A DNA stretch of 36,931 nt from Micromonospora sp. KC213 (GTDB lineage: Bacteria > Actinomycetota > Actinomycetes > Mycobacteriales > Micromonosporaceae): positions 1 through 36,931 of the forward strand of contig NZ_SMKF01000043.1 in assembly GCF_004348325.1 (NCBI RefSeq). Direction: 5' to 3'. Both the position numbers and the translations under genes were made by a program. Below the pieces are notes generated by a model that did not search any database, had not been told where the DNA came from, and saw nothing but the letters and a program-made list of their open reading frames with translations. The stretch's first letter is position 1. Each line of letters begins with the position of its first letter. Shown here one piece after another: positions 1 through 7,190 of the stretch.

Positions 1-515
1 GCGCGCTTGCGGGCGCGGTGGGCGGCGACGTGGGACCGGGTCGCGCAGCGCTCCGAGCAGAACCGGCGACAGCAGTTGGACGAGGTGTCCAGGTAGACGT
101 TGCCGCAGCGTTCGTCGGCGCAGACCCCGAACCGGGCGCTGCCGTACTCGCAGAGCCAGACCGACAGCCCCCAGACCGCGCCGGCCAGGTACTCCGCGCT
201 GACCGAGGCACCGCGACTGGTCACGTGCATGTGCCAGTCGCTGGAATCGTGTCCGGAGATCCGCGGCTGCACCGGGAACGTCTCCAGCAGGGCGTTCAGC
301 TCCGCCGCCGCCTGCGCGTCACGCCCGGAGGTGCCGTACTCGAACACGTCGCGCAGGCGCTTGCGCGCCCGCCGGAAGACCGCCAGATCCCGCTCCGATA
401 CCTCGTCGCGCATCCACGCGTTCTCGTCGGTGAAGAGAGCCCGCAGGTCGTCGAGGTCGTCCAGGCCGGCGTTGACGAGATCAACGCCGGTGCGGGCGTA
501 CGCGTCGAAGTTCAC
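1..515 (-). CDS. CGNR zinc finger / ABATE-domain protein, 3' end cut by window edge
   Basis: The frame reads from a GTG at 515 to the window edge (171 codons) without a stop, beginning VNFDAYARTGVDLVNAGLDD, and it covers most of a typical CGNR protein. The N-terminal two thirds resemble the ABATE (stress-induced transcription regulator) domain. The C-terminal part is a cysteine-rich zinc finger with C-x4-C followed by CC and FCSERC, then a basic stretch. In this family the finger is thought to bind DNA, which suggests a transcription regulator; the target is unknown. The final knuckle reads CATR instead of the CGNR that names the family. The gene starts 18 nt after the stop of the ATP-grasp gene upstream and is probably co-transcribed with it. 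No strong ribosome site is visible at the GTG. Confidence 0.8.
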   Translation of the reverse strand, partial: MNFDAYARTGVDLVNAGLDDLDDLRALFTDENAWMRDEVSERDLAVFRRARKRLRDVFEYGTSGRDAQAAAELNALLETFPVQPRISGHDSSDWHMHVTSRGASVSAEYLAGAVWGLSVWLCEYGSARFGVCADERCGNVYLDTSSNCCRRFCSERCATRSHVAAHRARKR

Positions 516-533
516 GACTCAACGGTAGACGAC

Positions 534-1700
534 TCAGCAGGGTCGCTGCGCGTCGATGTAGTGCGGGAGAAACCGTGCGTAACCGTCCGTTATCAGGCCG
601 GGGCTCTCCCGGATCCCCGCCCCGGCAGCCTCGCCCGCCACGATCCAGCTTCCCAGCACCACGTGATTGCCGTCGAAGGACGGCAACGCCCGGAACTCCT
701 GGTAGCAGAAGCCCTCGTCACCGTAGCTGCCCGGATTGCTGACCTCGGCATCCTCGGTGACGATCCGTACCGCCGCCCCCTCCCGGCCGAGCAGCGGCTT
801 CGCCACGTACCGGGTCATCCCGCGCGGTGAGTCCAGGTACGCCGGGAGCAGGTACTCGTGTCCCGGGTACAGCTCCCAGAGCACCGCGAGCAGCGCCTTG
901 TTGGACAGCAGCAGTTTCCAGGCCGGCTCGATCCAGGTGGTCGGCGTGCCGGGCTCCAGCGCCGGACGGCCGTACGGCTCGGCCAGCATCCACTCCCACG
1001 GGTACAGCTTGAAACACGTGGTGACCGGACGGTCCGCGGCGTCGACGAAGCGCCGGCCGTCCCAGCCGATCTGCTGGACGGGCAGCAACGTCACGTCCAG
1101 CCCCGCCTGGCGGGCCGTCTCGGCCAGGTAGCCGGCGGTGATCTGGTCCTCGCCCGACTCCTCCTCGTCGGACCAGCAGACGTGCACCCGCCGGTCGTGC
1201 AGCCCGGCGCCGACTGCCGCCCACGCCCCGACCAGCCGCTCGTGCAGGCTGTTCCACTGGTCGGCCTCGGGCCGGGTCTGCTCCAGCCAGTACCACTGGA
1301 TGATGCTCGCCTCGACCAGCGAGGTCGGGGTGTCGGCGTTGTACTCCAGCAGCTTCGGCGGCCAGGAACCGTCATAGGCGAGGTCGAAGCGGCCGTACAA
1401 GGTCGGCGGTGCCTCGCGCAGCGAGCGGGCCACCGCCTCGGCCGCCCAGGCCGGGATGCCGAAGTCGGCGTAGCGACCCCGGGTCACCACGTGCTCGGCC
1501 GCGGCGACGGACATCCGGTGCAGTTCCTCGGTCGCCTCCTCCAACCGGAGCACCTCGTCCAGCTCGAAGGCGTACGCCGCCGTCTCGTCCCAGTACGACA
1601 TGGTGGCGCCGTCGGGAAGTTCGGTGGTGGCGTACACCAGTCCCTGCTCGCGGATGGTGGCCGCCCAGCCGGGCCGGGGCGTCGCCGTCTCGCGCCGCAC
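534..1700 (-). CDS. glutathionylspermidine synthase-family ATP-grasp ligase
   Basis: A 388-residue protein starting VRRETATPRPGW, which aligns from its first residues with the stand-alone synthetase (YgiC/YjfC-like) form of the glutathionylspermidine synthase family. The signature YGRFDLAYDG...LEYNADTP is near residues 102-125 and the ATP-grasp segment KPLLGREGA lies in the last quarter. No amidase domain is present. The GTG at 1700 is preferred over an in-frame ATG-type start at 1880 because the upstream extension is low-complexity and overlaps the lipoprotein gene, whose stop lies 1 nt before the GTG. Family members ligate an amine to a peptide-like carboxylate using ATP. Actinobacteria usually make mycothiol rather than glutathione, so the true substrate is unknown. 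The pairing with a small lipoprotein recalls E. coli ygiB-ygiC. Confidence 0.88.
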   Translation of the reverse strand: MRRETATPRPGWAATIREQGLVYATTELPDGATMSYWDETAAYAFELDEVLRLEEATEELHRMSVAAAEHVVTRGRYADFGIPAWAAEAVARSLREAPPTLYGRFDLAYDGSWPPKLLEYNADTPTSLVEASIIQWYWLEQTRPEADQWNSLHERLVGAWAAVGAGLHDRRVHVCWSDEEESGEDQITAGYLAETARQAGLDVTLLPVQQIGWDGRRFVDAADRPVTTCFKLYPWEWMLAEPYGRPALEPGTPTTWIEPAWKLLLSNKALLAVLWELYPGHEYLLPAYLDSPRGMTRYVAKPLLGREGAAVRIVTEDAEVSNPGSYGDEGFCYQEFRALPSFDGNHVVLGSWIVAGEAAGAGIRESPGLITDGYARFLPHYIDAQRPC

Positions 1701-1701
1701 C

Positions 1702-1986
1702 TCAGCCCCCGCAGGAGGCGAGGTGGGTGCCGAATCCACCCCGCTCGGGCAGGGCCATCTCGGTCGGGCGCGGCGCGGCGGAATCCGCGTCGCCGACGGT
1801 GGGAACGCGCAGAGCCAGCGCGACGGTGTCACCACCGCCGGTCGGGCCCAGCGCGCAGTCGTCATCGTCGTCGTCGTCACCGGAGGTCATGTTGCAGCCG
1901 GAGAGGGCCAGCGCCAGGGCGGTGAGCGCGCCGAGTTGCACGGAGGCCGACCGGAGCCGGCGGCGGGGGTGTCGTTCCACGTCCAC
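1702..1986 (-). CDS. small lipoprotein with poly-Asp run, partner of the ATP-grasp ligase
   Basis: A 94-residue protein with an arginine-rich N-terminus, a hydrophobic segment (about residues 16-29) and a lipobox LSGC, giving lipidation at Cys31. It should therefore be exported and anchored to the outer face of the membrane. Seven consecutive Asp residues (37-43) and Cys44 follow. The C-terminus is Gly-rich with a last Cys (SCGG). No domain is recognised. It starts at a GTG (1986) and stops 1 nt before the GTG of the ligase gene, so the two are very likely translationally coupled. E. coli has an analogous order of a lipoprotein (YgiB) and a GspS-like enzyme (YgiC); homology with YgiB is not evident here. 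Confidence 0.75.
   Translation of the reverse strand: MDVERHPRRRLRSASVQLGALTALALALSGCNMTSGDDDDDDDCALGPTGGGDTVALALRVPTVGDADSAAPRPTEMALPERGGFGTHLASCGG
1858..1878 (-). repeat. GAC/GAT triplet tract coding seven Asp
   Basis: Seven Asp codons in a row, mostly the same triplet (reads as GTC repeats on the plus strand), lie within the lipoprotein gene just after the lipidated Cys. Short triplet tracts can change length by slippage without breaking the frame. Confidence 0.7.
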
Positions 1987-2091
1987 GGTTGTAACCGATC
2001 CCCGCCACCGGCGGAAATCCGGCCCGGTCAGGGCGGGTTGACGGGCGTGGTGCCTCCGGCCAGCCCCGGGCGAGGGCCCGGTCCCGGGCGA

Positions 2092-2097
2092 TACGCT
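2092..2097 (+). promoter_or_regulatory. -10 element placing the transcript start at the proline dehydrogenase ATG
   Basis: TACGCT fits the actinobacterial TANNNT -10 and ends 6 nt before the ATG at 2104. No Shine-Dalgarno sequence precedes the ATG. This geometry suggests a leaderless mRNA. No good -35 hexamer is visible. The same arrangement recurs at 31040. Confidence 0.5.
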
Positions 2098-2103
2098 CGG
2101 TTC

Positions 2104-3024
2104 ATGCTCCGTTCCGTCATCCTCGCCGCCTCCCGGTCATCCCAGGTCGAGCGGCTCATCGCGACGGCTCCGTTCACCCGCGACGTCGTCGGCCGGTTCG
2201 TCGCCGGCAGCGGCACCGACGACGCGTTGCGCGCGACCCGCGAACTCGTCGGCGACGGCCTCGCGGTCACCCTCGACAACCTCGGCGAGGACACCGTCAC
2301 CCCCGAGCAGGCCGACGCCACCCGGGACGAGTACGTGAAGCTTCTCCGGCTGCTCGCCGCCGCCGGGCTCACCCCCGCCGCCGAGGTCAGCGTGAAGCTC
2401 TCCGCGCTGGGCCAGCGGTTCGACGAGCACCTGGCGTACGACAACGCGCGGGCGATCTGCGTCGCCGCGGAGGCGGCGGGCACCACGGTCACCCTGGACA
2501 TGGAGGACCACACCACCACCGACTCGACCCTGGACATCCTCAGCAAGCTGCGCAATGACCATCCGTCGACCGGGGCGGTGCTCCAGGCGTACCTGCGGCG
2601 CACCGAGTCGGACTGCCGGGAACTGGCCGGCGCGGGGTCCCGGGTGCGGCTGTGCAAGGGGGCGTACAAGGAGCCGGAGTCGGTGGCGTACCAGTCCGCC
2701 CACGAGGTGGACAGATCCTACGTACGCTGCCTGAACATCCTGATGTCCGGCGACGGTTATCCGATGCTGGCCACCCACGACCCGCGCCTGATCACCATCG
2801 GTGAGGACCGGGCCCGCTGGTTCGACCGCGGCCCGGACCGGTTCGAGTTCCAGATGCTGTACGGCGTCCGGCCCGAGGAGCAGGCCCGGCTGGCCGGCGA
2901 GGGCTACACCATGCGCACCTACCTGCCCTACGGCGAAGACTGGTACGGCTACCTGATGCGTCGCCTCGCCGAGCGTCCCGCGAACCTGGCCTTCTTCGGG
3001 CGGGCGCTGCTGTCGAAGAAGTGA
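2104..3024 (+). CDS. proline dehydrogenase (monofunctional, FAD-dependent)
   Basis: A 306-residue single-domain proline dehydrogenase, the usual size for the stand-alone enzyme; it oxidises L-proline to pyrroline-5-carboxylate with FAD and passes electrons to the respiratory chain. Family motifs are in order: VSVKLSALG, LDMED, LQAYLRRTESD, RVRLCKGAYKE, ATHDPRL, EFQMLYGVRPEEQ, and the C-terminal YLPYGEDWYGYLMRRLAERPAN with the paired arginines that hold the substrate carboxylate. The ATG at 2104 starts the conserved MLRSVILAAS segment; longer in-frame starts (from 1600) run through the divergent lipoprotein and ligase genes and are rejected. Its stop overlaps the GTG of the next gene by 4 nt. 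No pyrroline-5-carboxylate dehydrogenase is within the window. Confidence 0.95.
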   Translation: MLRSVILAASRSSQVERLIATAPFTRDVVGRFVAGSGTDDALRATRELVGDGLAVTLDNLGEDTVTPEQADATRDEYVKLLRLLAAAGLTPAAEVSVKLSALGQRFDEHLAYDNARAICVAAEAAGTTVTLDMEDHTTTDSTLDILSKLRNDHPSTGAVLQAYLRRTESDCRELAGAGSRVRLCKGAYKEPESVAYQSAHEVDRSYVRCLNILMSGDGYPMLATHDPRLITIGEDRARWFDRGPDRFEFQMLYGVRPEEQARLAGEGYTMRTYLPYGEDWYGYLMRRLAERPANLAFFGRALLSKK

Positions 3025-4376
3025 GCATCGGCGAGCCGCGACCGGGCGGACCCGGGCCGGTCCCGGTGGCCCGGCCGGCGCGACCGCGCTGGGCCCTCGG
3101 TATGACGCTCGCGGTGATCCTGGCGCTACTGGCCGGCGGGGTACCGGCGGTGCTGACCGGGCTGCCGCGGTGGGCCGCCGACCAGCCGTCGGCGGTGTGG
3201 CTCGCCCCCGGGCCGGACGCCTCGGCGGATCGCGGCGGGAGCACCCGCACCGGCGCGGACGGAGCTGACCCGAGCGTGGCCCGTCATCTCGGCGAGGCGC
3301 TGGCCGCCCAGCTCGACCGGCAGGCCGCCGCTCTGCTCGGCGGTGACCGGGCCGGCTTCCTGGCGGTCGCCGACCGGGCCGCCCGGGCCGACCTGGGCCG
3401 CCGCTTCGCCGCGCTGCGTGCCCTGCGGGTGACCGTGTGGCAGGCCGTACCGGAAGGCTCACCCACTCCGGTCACCGGGCGGCCGGGGCAGTGGCGTCAA
3501 CCGGTTGTCGTGCGGTACTGCCTGGTCGTACCGGACTGCGCCCCCAGCCCGGTACTGGTCGCCACCCGCTGGCGGTCCGGCGGTCCGGCGCCCCTGCTGC
3601 TCGCCATCGAGGAGTCCCGCTCGGCGCCGGCCGGCGTCCGACCCTGGGAGGTCAGCGAACTGGTGGGGGCGGTCGGTGCGCGGACCGTGGTGGCGACCAC
3701 GCCGGCCCTGCGCCGCGCGCTGCCCGATCTGCTCGCCGCGGCGGAGGAGGCGGCCACGGTGGCCGACCGGTACGTCATCGGGGGGCCACCCCCGGACCGG
3801 TACCGCGTCTTCTACGCCGGTCCCGCCGAGTGGCGGCGCTGGTACGGCGGCGGTCGCCCGAGCTGGACCGCCGGGTACGCGGTCGGCGTCGGTGGCGGAC
3901 ACCACGAGATTGTGCTGAACGCGGACGCGTTGCCGGCCACCGGCCCCGGCGAGCTGCTGCGGCACGAGCTGACCCACGCCGCCTCCCTGACCGACCGGGG
4001 GCATCCGAGCCGGCAGAACTGGTGGCTGGTGGAGGGGCTGGCCGAGTACGCCGGTGCCGACGGGGCGCCGGTGCGGCGGTACGAGGCGCTGGACGACGTC
4101 CGGCGGCTGGTCGCCGGGGGCTGGAACGGCCGGTTGGACGCCCTCGCGCCCACCGGCACCGCCCCGGCGGGGCGGGTCGGCGGCAGCTACGGCGTCGGGT
4201 ACCTGGCCGTTCACCACCTCGTCGACCGGTACGGCGAGCAGCAGGTACTGGATTTCTTCCGCGCCGTCGTGCACGACCGGCAGTCGGTCGACGAGGCAGC
4301 CGACCGGGTGTTCGGCGACGACTGGAGCAGTCTGCACGACGACTGCGTCGGCTACGTCCGGTCGGCCTCGGCCTGA
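3021..4376 (+). CDS. membrane-anchored gluzincin-type metallopeptidase
   Basis: A 451-residue protein with a basic N-terminus and one membrane segment (about residues 25-46), followed by an extracytoplasmic region. Zinc ligands are visible: HELTH at 315-319 and Glu338 in WLVEGLAEY, spaced HExxH-x18-E exactly as in the M1/M61-type gluzincins. The remainder matches no family I recognise firmly; it resembles 'peptidase MA-like' proteins. Residues 90-150 look like a small NTF2-like or lipoprotein-type sensor region. The GTG start overlaps the proline dehydrogenase stop (GTGA), so the pair is co-translated, although no functional link is obvious. Substrate is unknown. Confidence 0.8.
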   Translation: MSIGEPRPGGPGPVPVARPARPRWALGMTLAVILALLAGGVPAVLTGLPRWAADQPSAVWLAPGPDASADRGGSTRTGADGADPSVARHLGEALAAQLDRQAAALLGGDRAGFLAVADRAARADLGRRFAALRALRVTVWQAVPEGSPTPVTGRPGQWRQPVVVRYCLVVPDCAPSPVLVATRWRSGGPAPLLLAIEESRSAPAGVRPWEVSELVGAVGARTVVATTPALRRALPDLLAAAEEAATVADRYVIGGPPPDRYRVFYAGPAEWRRWYGGGRPSWTAGYAVGVGGGHHEIVLNADALPATGPGELLRHELTHAASLTDRGHPSRQNWWLVEGLAEYAGADGAPVRRYEALDDVRRLVAGGWNGRLDALAPTGTAPAGRVGGSYGVGYLAVHHLVDRYGEQQVLDFFRAVVHDRQSVDEAADRVFGDDWSSLHDDCVGYVRSASA

Positions 4377-4603
4377 GCGATCGAGGCCGCGGCTGGTGGT
4401 CCCGACAACGGGACGCGCGGCGCTTTCGACGGAAAACGCCAGGTCACGACCGGGTGAACAGCGCCCCTTGCATGATCAGTTGTACGAAGGGATCGCGCAG
4501 GTCACAACGGCCCCGCTACCGTACTGGTAACACGCGCGTTGCCGGCCGGGCGGGACCGCCTCCTCGGCGGGCACGCGCCGGGCAGGGATGGGTCGGGTGA
4601 GCC

Positions 4604-4813
4604 ATGGCCGGGTCACCGTCCGACGGTCGGCTGTCGGATGTCAAGTTCCTGACCGTCGCCGAGGTGGCGGCGGTTATGCGGGTCTCCAAGATGACGGTCT
4701 ACCGCCTGGTGCACAGCGGTGAACTCACCGCCGTCCGGGTGGGCCGGTCGTTCCGGGTGCCCGAGCACGCGGTGCACGACTATCTGCGGGGCGCGTTCCA
4801 GGAGACCGCCTGA
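4604..4813 (+). CDS. BldC-like helix-turn-helix DNA-binding protein (excisionase/MerR-type)
   Basis: A 69-residue protein with one winged [50 protein letters not shown]. This is the small MerR-like fold of BldC and phage excisionases, with no effector domain. Such proteins bind DNA cooperatively and act as global regulators or architectural factors in actinobacteria. The ATG at 4604 has only a weak ribosome site (GGGTGAG). The gene stands just upstream of bS22, as in other actinobacteria. The 227 nt before it (4377-4603) hold no gene. I saw no promoter there that I would defend. Confidence 0.88.
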   Translation: MAGSPSDGRLSDVKFLTVAEVAAVMRVSKMTVYRLVHSGELTAVRVGRSFRVPEHAVHDYLRGAFQETA

Positions 4814-4829
4814 CGGGCGCCGAGTGCGA

Positions 4830-4858
4830 CGTAACGGGCATCGACGGGGGCGCGTTGG
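4830..4858 (+). promoter_or_regulatory. BldN-like promoter sequence upstream of bS22
   Basis: CGTAAC-N17-CGTTGG closely resembles the sigma-BldN consensus CGTAAC-N16-CGTTGA known from Streptomyces. It lies 17 nt after the HTH stop, points toward bS22, and overlaps the housekeeping-type promoter below. The match is read by eye and could be chance. Confidence 0.35.
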
Positions 4859-4884
4859 TCCTGCTGACGCACTCCGGCTACCCT
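4855..4884 (+). promoter_or_regulatory. housekeeping-type promoter for bS22
   Basis: TTGGTC-N18-TACCCT fits the main actinobacterial sigma factor pattern (TTGNNN / TANNNT). A start near 4891 would leave a leader of about 130 nt before the bS22 ATG at 5020. The same TACCCT -10 is used upstream of rex. Confidence 0.5.
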
Positions 4885-5019
4885 GGAGCGGATCGTGACC
4901 GCTCGCCGGTGTGCCCCGACGCCACCAGGCTGGTCCGGTCCATTGTCCGCACGCGGTCACCGGCACCACCTTCGTGGTGTCGCACGTCCGCCCCGCAAGT
5001 TGCATCGAAAGGCTGTCGT

Positions 5020-5121
5020 ATGGGCTCGGTGGTCAAGAAGCGTCGCAAGCGCATGGCTAAGAAGAAGCACCGCAAGCTGCTGCGCAAGACCCGCGTCCAG
5101 CGTCGCCGCCTCGGCAAGTGA
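5020..5121 (+). CDS. 30S ribosomal protein bS22 (AURKAIP1/COX24-type)
   Basis: A 33-residue, extremely basic peptide starting [17 protein letters not shown] and ending RRRLGK. It matches the small actinobacterial ribosomal protein bS22 seen bound to the 30S decoding region in mycobacterial ribosomes and related to the C-terminus of mitochondrial AURKAIP1. A clean ribosome site GAAAGG sits 7 nt before the ATG. A longer in-frame reading from 4855 is rejected because the upstream part is not conserved-looking and contains the promoter. The transcript ends at a strong hairpin starting at the base after the stop. Confidence 0.93.
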   Translation: MGSVVKKRRKRMAKKKHRKLLRKTRVQRRRLGK

Positions 5122-5148
5122 GCGGAGCCGGGCCACGCCCGGCTCCGC
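5122..5148 (+). terminator. perfect 12-bp hairpin after bS22
   Basis: Arms GCGGAGCCGGGC and GCCCGGCTCCGC pair perfectly around a 3-nt loop (5134-5136), directly after the bS22 stop codon. There is no U-tract, as is common in high-GC actinobacteria. Confidence 0.85.
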
Positions 5149-5193
5149 ACACCTGCCCAACTGTCGACCCTCGGAGGCTCAGGTGATCAGGCC

Positions 5194-6312
5194 GTGGATG
5201 TCCCGGCTCGATCCCGCCTGCCGGTCAAGGCGTTCCCGATGACCCCCGGTGGCACCCCAGGTGCTCCGGGGGTCGTCGTCGTGACCGGGGTCGGCCGCTA
5301 CCTCGGCGCGCACGTCGCCGCCCGGCTCGCCGCCGACGCCCGGATCGAGCGGGTGATCGGCGTCGACCCGACCGTCCCCGGTCCCGAGTTCACCGACCTC
5401 CTCGACGGGGTTGAGCGGGTCCGGCTCGACCTCGCCTCCCTCGGCAGTTTCCTCGCCGATCTGGACGTCGACACCGTGGTACATCTCGCCCTGGTCACCG
5501 CTCCCGACCCGCAGCACGGCGGCCGGGCGGCGATGAAGGAACAGAACATCATCGGCACCATGCAGCTGCTCGCCGCCTGCCAGCGGGCACCCCGGCTGCG
5601 AAAGCTCGTGGTCCGCTCCTCGACCGCCGCGTACGGCGCGTCCTTCCGCGACCCGGCGGTCTTCACCGAGGAGACCGAGCCCCGGGAGGTGCCGCGCGGT
5701 GGGTTCGGTCGGGACATCCTGGACATCGAGGGTTACGTGCGCGGGTTCCGCCGCCGCCGGCCCGACGTCACCGCCACCGTGCTGCGGTTCGCGCCGTTCA
5801 TCGGCTCCACCGCCGACACCACGCTCACCCGCTACTTCTCCCAGCCGTTCGTGCCGACCGTCTTCGGGCGCGATCCCCGATTGCAGTTCGTGCATTTCGA
5901 CGACGCGCTGGAGGTGCTGCACCGGTCCGTCGCCGAGGAGCACCCGGGGACGTACAACGTCGCCGGGCCGGGCGTCCTGTCGCTGTCCCAGGCGATCCGC
6001 CGGGCCGGGCGGGTCGCCGTGCCGGTGCTCGAACCGGGCCTCTCCGGGGCCGCCGCGCTCGTCCGTAACCTCGGCTTCGGCCGCTACGGCCTCGACCAGG
6101 TCGACCTCTTCGTGCACGGCCGGGTGGTCGACACCAGCCGGCTCGAGCAGGAGTACGGCTTCACGCCGCGCTCCACCGCCGCCGCGTTCGACGATTTCAT
6201 CCGCGCCCACCGTGGTGGCGCGGTGCTCACCCGGGAGACCCTCGCCGCCGCGGAGCAGATGGTGCTGGAGAGCATCCGGCAGGTTCGCCAGAACGTACAG
6301 GAGCGGCAGTGA
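5194..6312 (+). CDS. NAD-dependent epimerase/dehydratase (extended SDR)
   Basis: A 372-residue extended short-chain dehydrogenase. The Rossmann nucleotide motif VTGVGRYLGAHVA is near residues 30-42, the acidic residue that selects NAD follows at GVDP, and the VVRSSTAAYG segment carries the conserved Ser/Thr of the active site. The substrate is a presumed sugar nucleotide but cannot be read from the sequence. GTG 5194 gives the longest form; ATG 5239 is an alternative that would start MTPGGTPGAPG, closer to the Rossmann strand. A GGAGG at 5173-5177 is somewhat far from either. The stop overlaps the next gene's GTG by 4 nt, so it forms an operon with the acyltransferase; the pair may act on a lipid or cell-envelope precursor (inference). 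Confidence 0.88.
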   Translation: MDVPARSRLPVKAFPMTPGGTPGAPGVVVVTGVGRYLGAHVAARLAADARIERVIGVDPTVPGPEFTDLLDGVERVRLDLASLGSFLADLDVDTVVHLALVTAPDPQHGGRAAMKEQNIIGTMQLLAACQRAPRLRKLVVRSSTAAYGASFRDPAVFTEETEPREVPRGGFGRDILDIEGYVRGFRRRRPDVTATVLRFAPFIGSTADTTLTRYFSQPFVPTVFGRDPRLQFVHFDDALEVLHRSVAEEHPGTYNVAGPGVLSLSQAIRRAGRVAVPVLEPGLSGAAALVRNLGFGRYGLDQVDLFVHGRVVDTSRLEQEYGFTPRSTAAAFDDFIRAHRGGAVLTRETLAAAEQMVLESIRQVRQNVQERQ

Positions 6313-7190
6313 ACAGGCCAGACGAGCCGGCCGTGCGTGACCAGCCGGGGGACCACTGGGACCGCAGGGTCGCCGGAGGGTTGGCGTTCCTGCGCCGCCG
6401 GCTCTCCGGTGACTACGAGGTGGACGAGTTCGGCTTCGACCCGGAGCTCACCGAGGCCGTCTTCCACCCGCTGCTGCGACTTCTCTACCGTGACTGGTTC
6501 CGCACCGAGGTGACCGGCCTGGAGCACGTGCCCGACGAGGGCGCCGGCCTGGTGGTCGGCAACCATTCCGGCACCGTTGCGCTGGACGCGTTGATCCTCT
6601 CCACCGCCCTGCACGACCAGCATCCCGCCCACCGCTACCTGCGGCTGCTCGGCGCAGACCTGGTCTTCCGGATGCCGGTGGTCTCCGAGATCGCCCGCAA
6701 GACGGGCGGGACGGTCGCCTGCAACCCGGACGCCGAGCGGCTGCTCGGCGGTGGCGAGCTGGTCGGCGTCTTCCCGGAGGGCTTCAAGGGCATCGGCAAG
6801 CTCTACTCCGACCGCTACAAGTTGCAGCGGTTCGGTCGGGGCGGCTTCGTCTCGGCGGCGCTGCGCACCGGCACGCCGATCGTGCCGGTGGCCATCGTCG
6901 GCGGGGAGGAGATCTACCCCATGCTGGCCGACATCAAGCCGCTCGCCCGGCTGCTCAAGCTGCCGTACTTCCCGGTCACGCCGACCTTCCCGTGGCTCGG
7001 CCCGCTGGGCATGGTGCCGCTGCCGAGCAAGTGGCTGATCGAGTTCTGCAAGCCGATCCCGACCGCGCACCTGACCGACTCCGCCGACGACCCGCTGGTC
7101 GTGTTCAACCTCGCCGACCAGGTCCGGGAGACTATCCAGCAGACCCTGCACCAGTTGTTGGAACGGCGCCCGGACCCGTTTGGCCCTTAG
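6309..7190 (+). CDS. lysophospholipid acyltransferase family protein (PlsC/MGAT-like)
   Basis: A 293-residue member of the glycerolipid acyltransferase superfamily. The catalytic block is NHSGTVALD (Asn85, His86, Asp93) and the acceptor/phosphate-binding motif is FPEG (155-158), followed by GRGGFVSAALRTGTPIVPVAIVGGEE, the typical third and fourth blocks. His and Asp are separated by six residues rather than the four of classical PlsC, as in the MGAT/DGAT-like branch. It should move an acyl chain from a thioester to a lipid hydroxyl at the membrane; whether it makes phosphatidic acid or triacylglycerol is not decided. GTG 6309 overlaps the epimerase stop. Its 3' end overlaps the convergent gene by 59 nt. 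Confidence 0.9.
   Translation: MNRPDEPAVRDQPGDHWDRRVAGGLAFLRRRLSGDYEVDEFGFDPELTEAVFHPLLRLLYRDWFRTEVTGLEHVPDEGAGLVVGNHSGTVALDALILSTALHDQHPAHRYLRLLGADLVFRMPVVSEIARKTGGTVACNPDAERLLGGGELVGVFPEGFKGIGKLYSDRYKLQRFGRGGFVSAALRTGTPIVPVAIVGGEEIYPMLADIKPLARLLKLPYFPVTPTFPWLGPLGMVPLPSKWLIEFCKPIPTAHLTDSADDPLVVFNLADQVRETIQQTLHQLLERRPDPFGP

Noticed and set aside
1600..2103. Longer 474-residue reading of proline dehydrogenase.
   Set aside because: The added part is the complement of the lipoprotein and ligase genes; family members begin at MLRSVILAAS.
4855..5121. Longer 88-residue reading of bS22 starting at 4855.
   Set aside because: Upstream residues are non-basic, unlike bS22, and the region holds the promoter; ATG 5020 has a good ribosome site.
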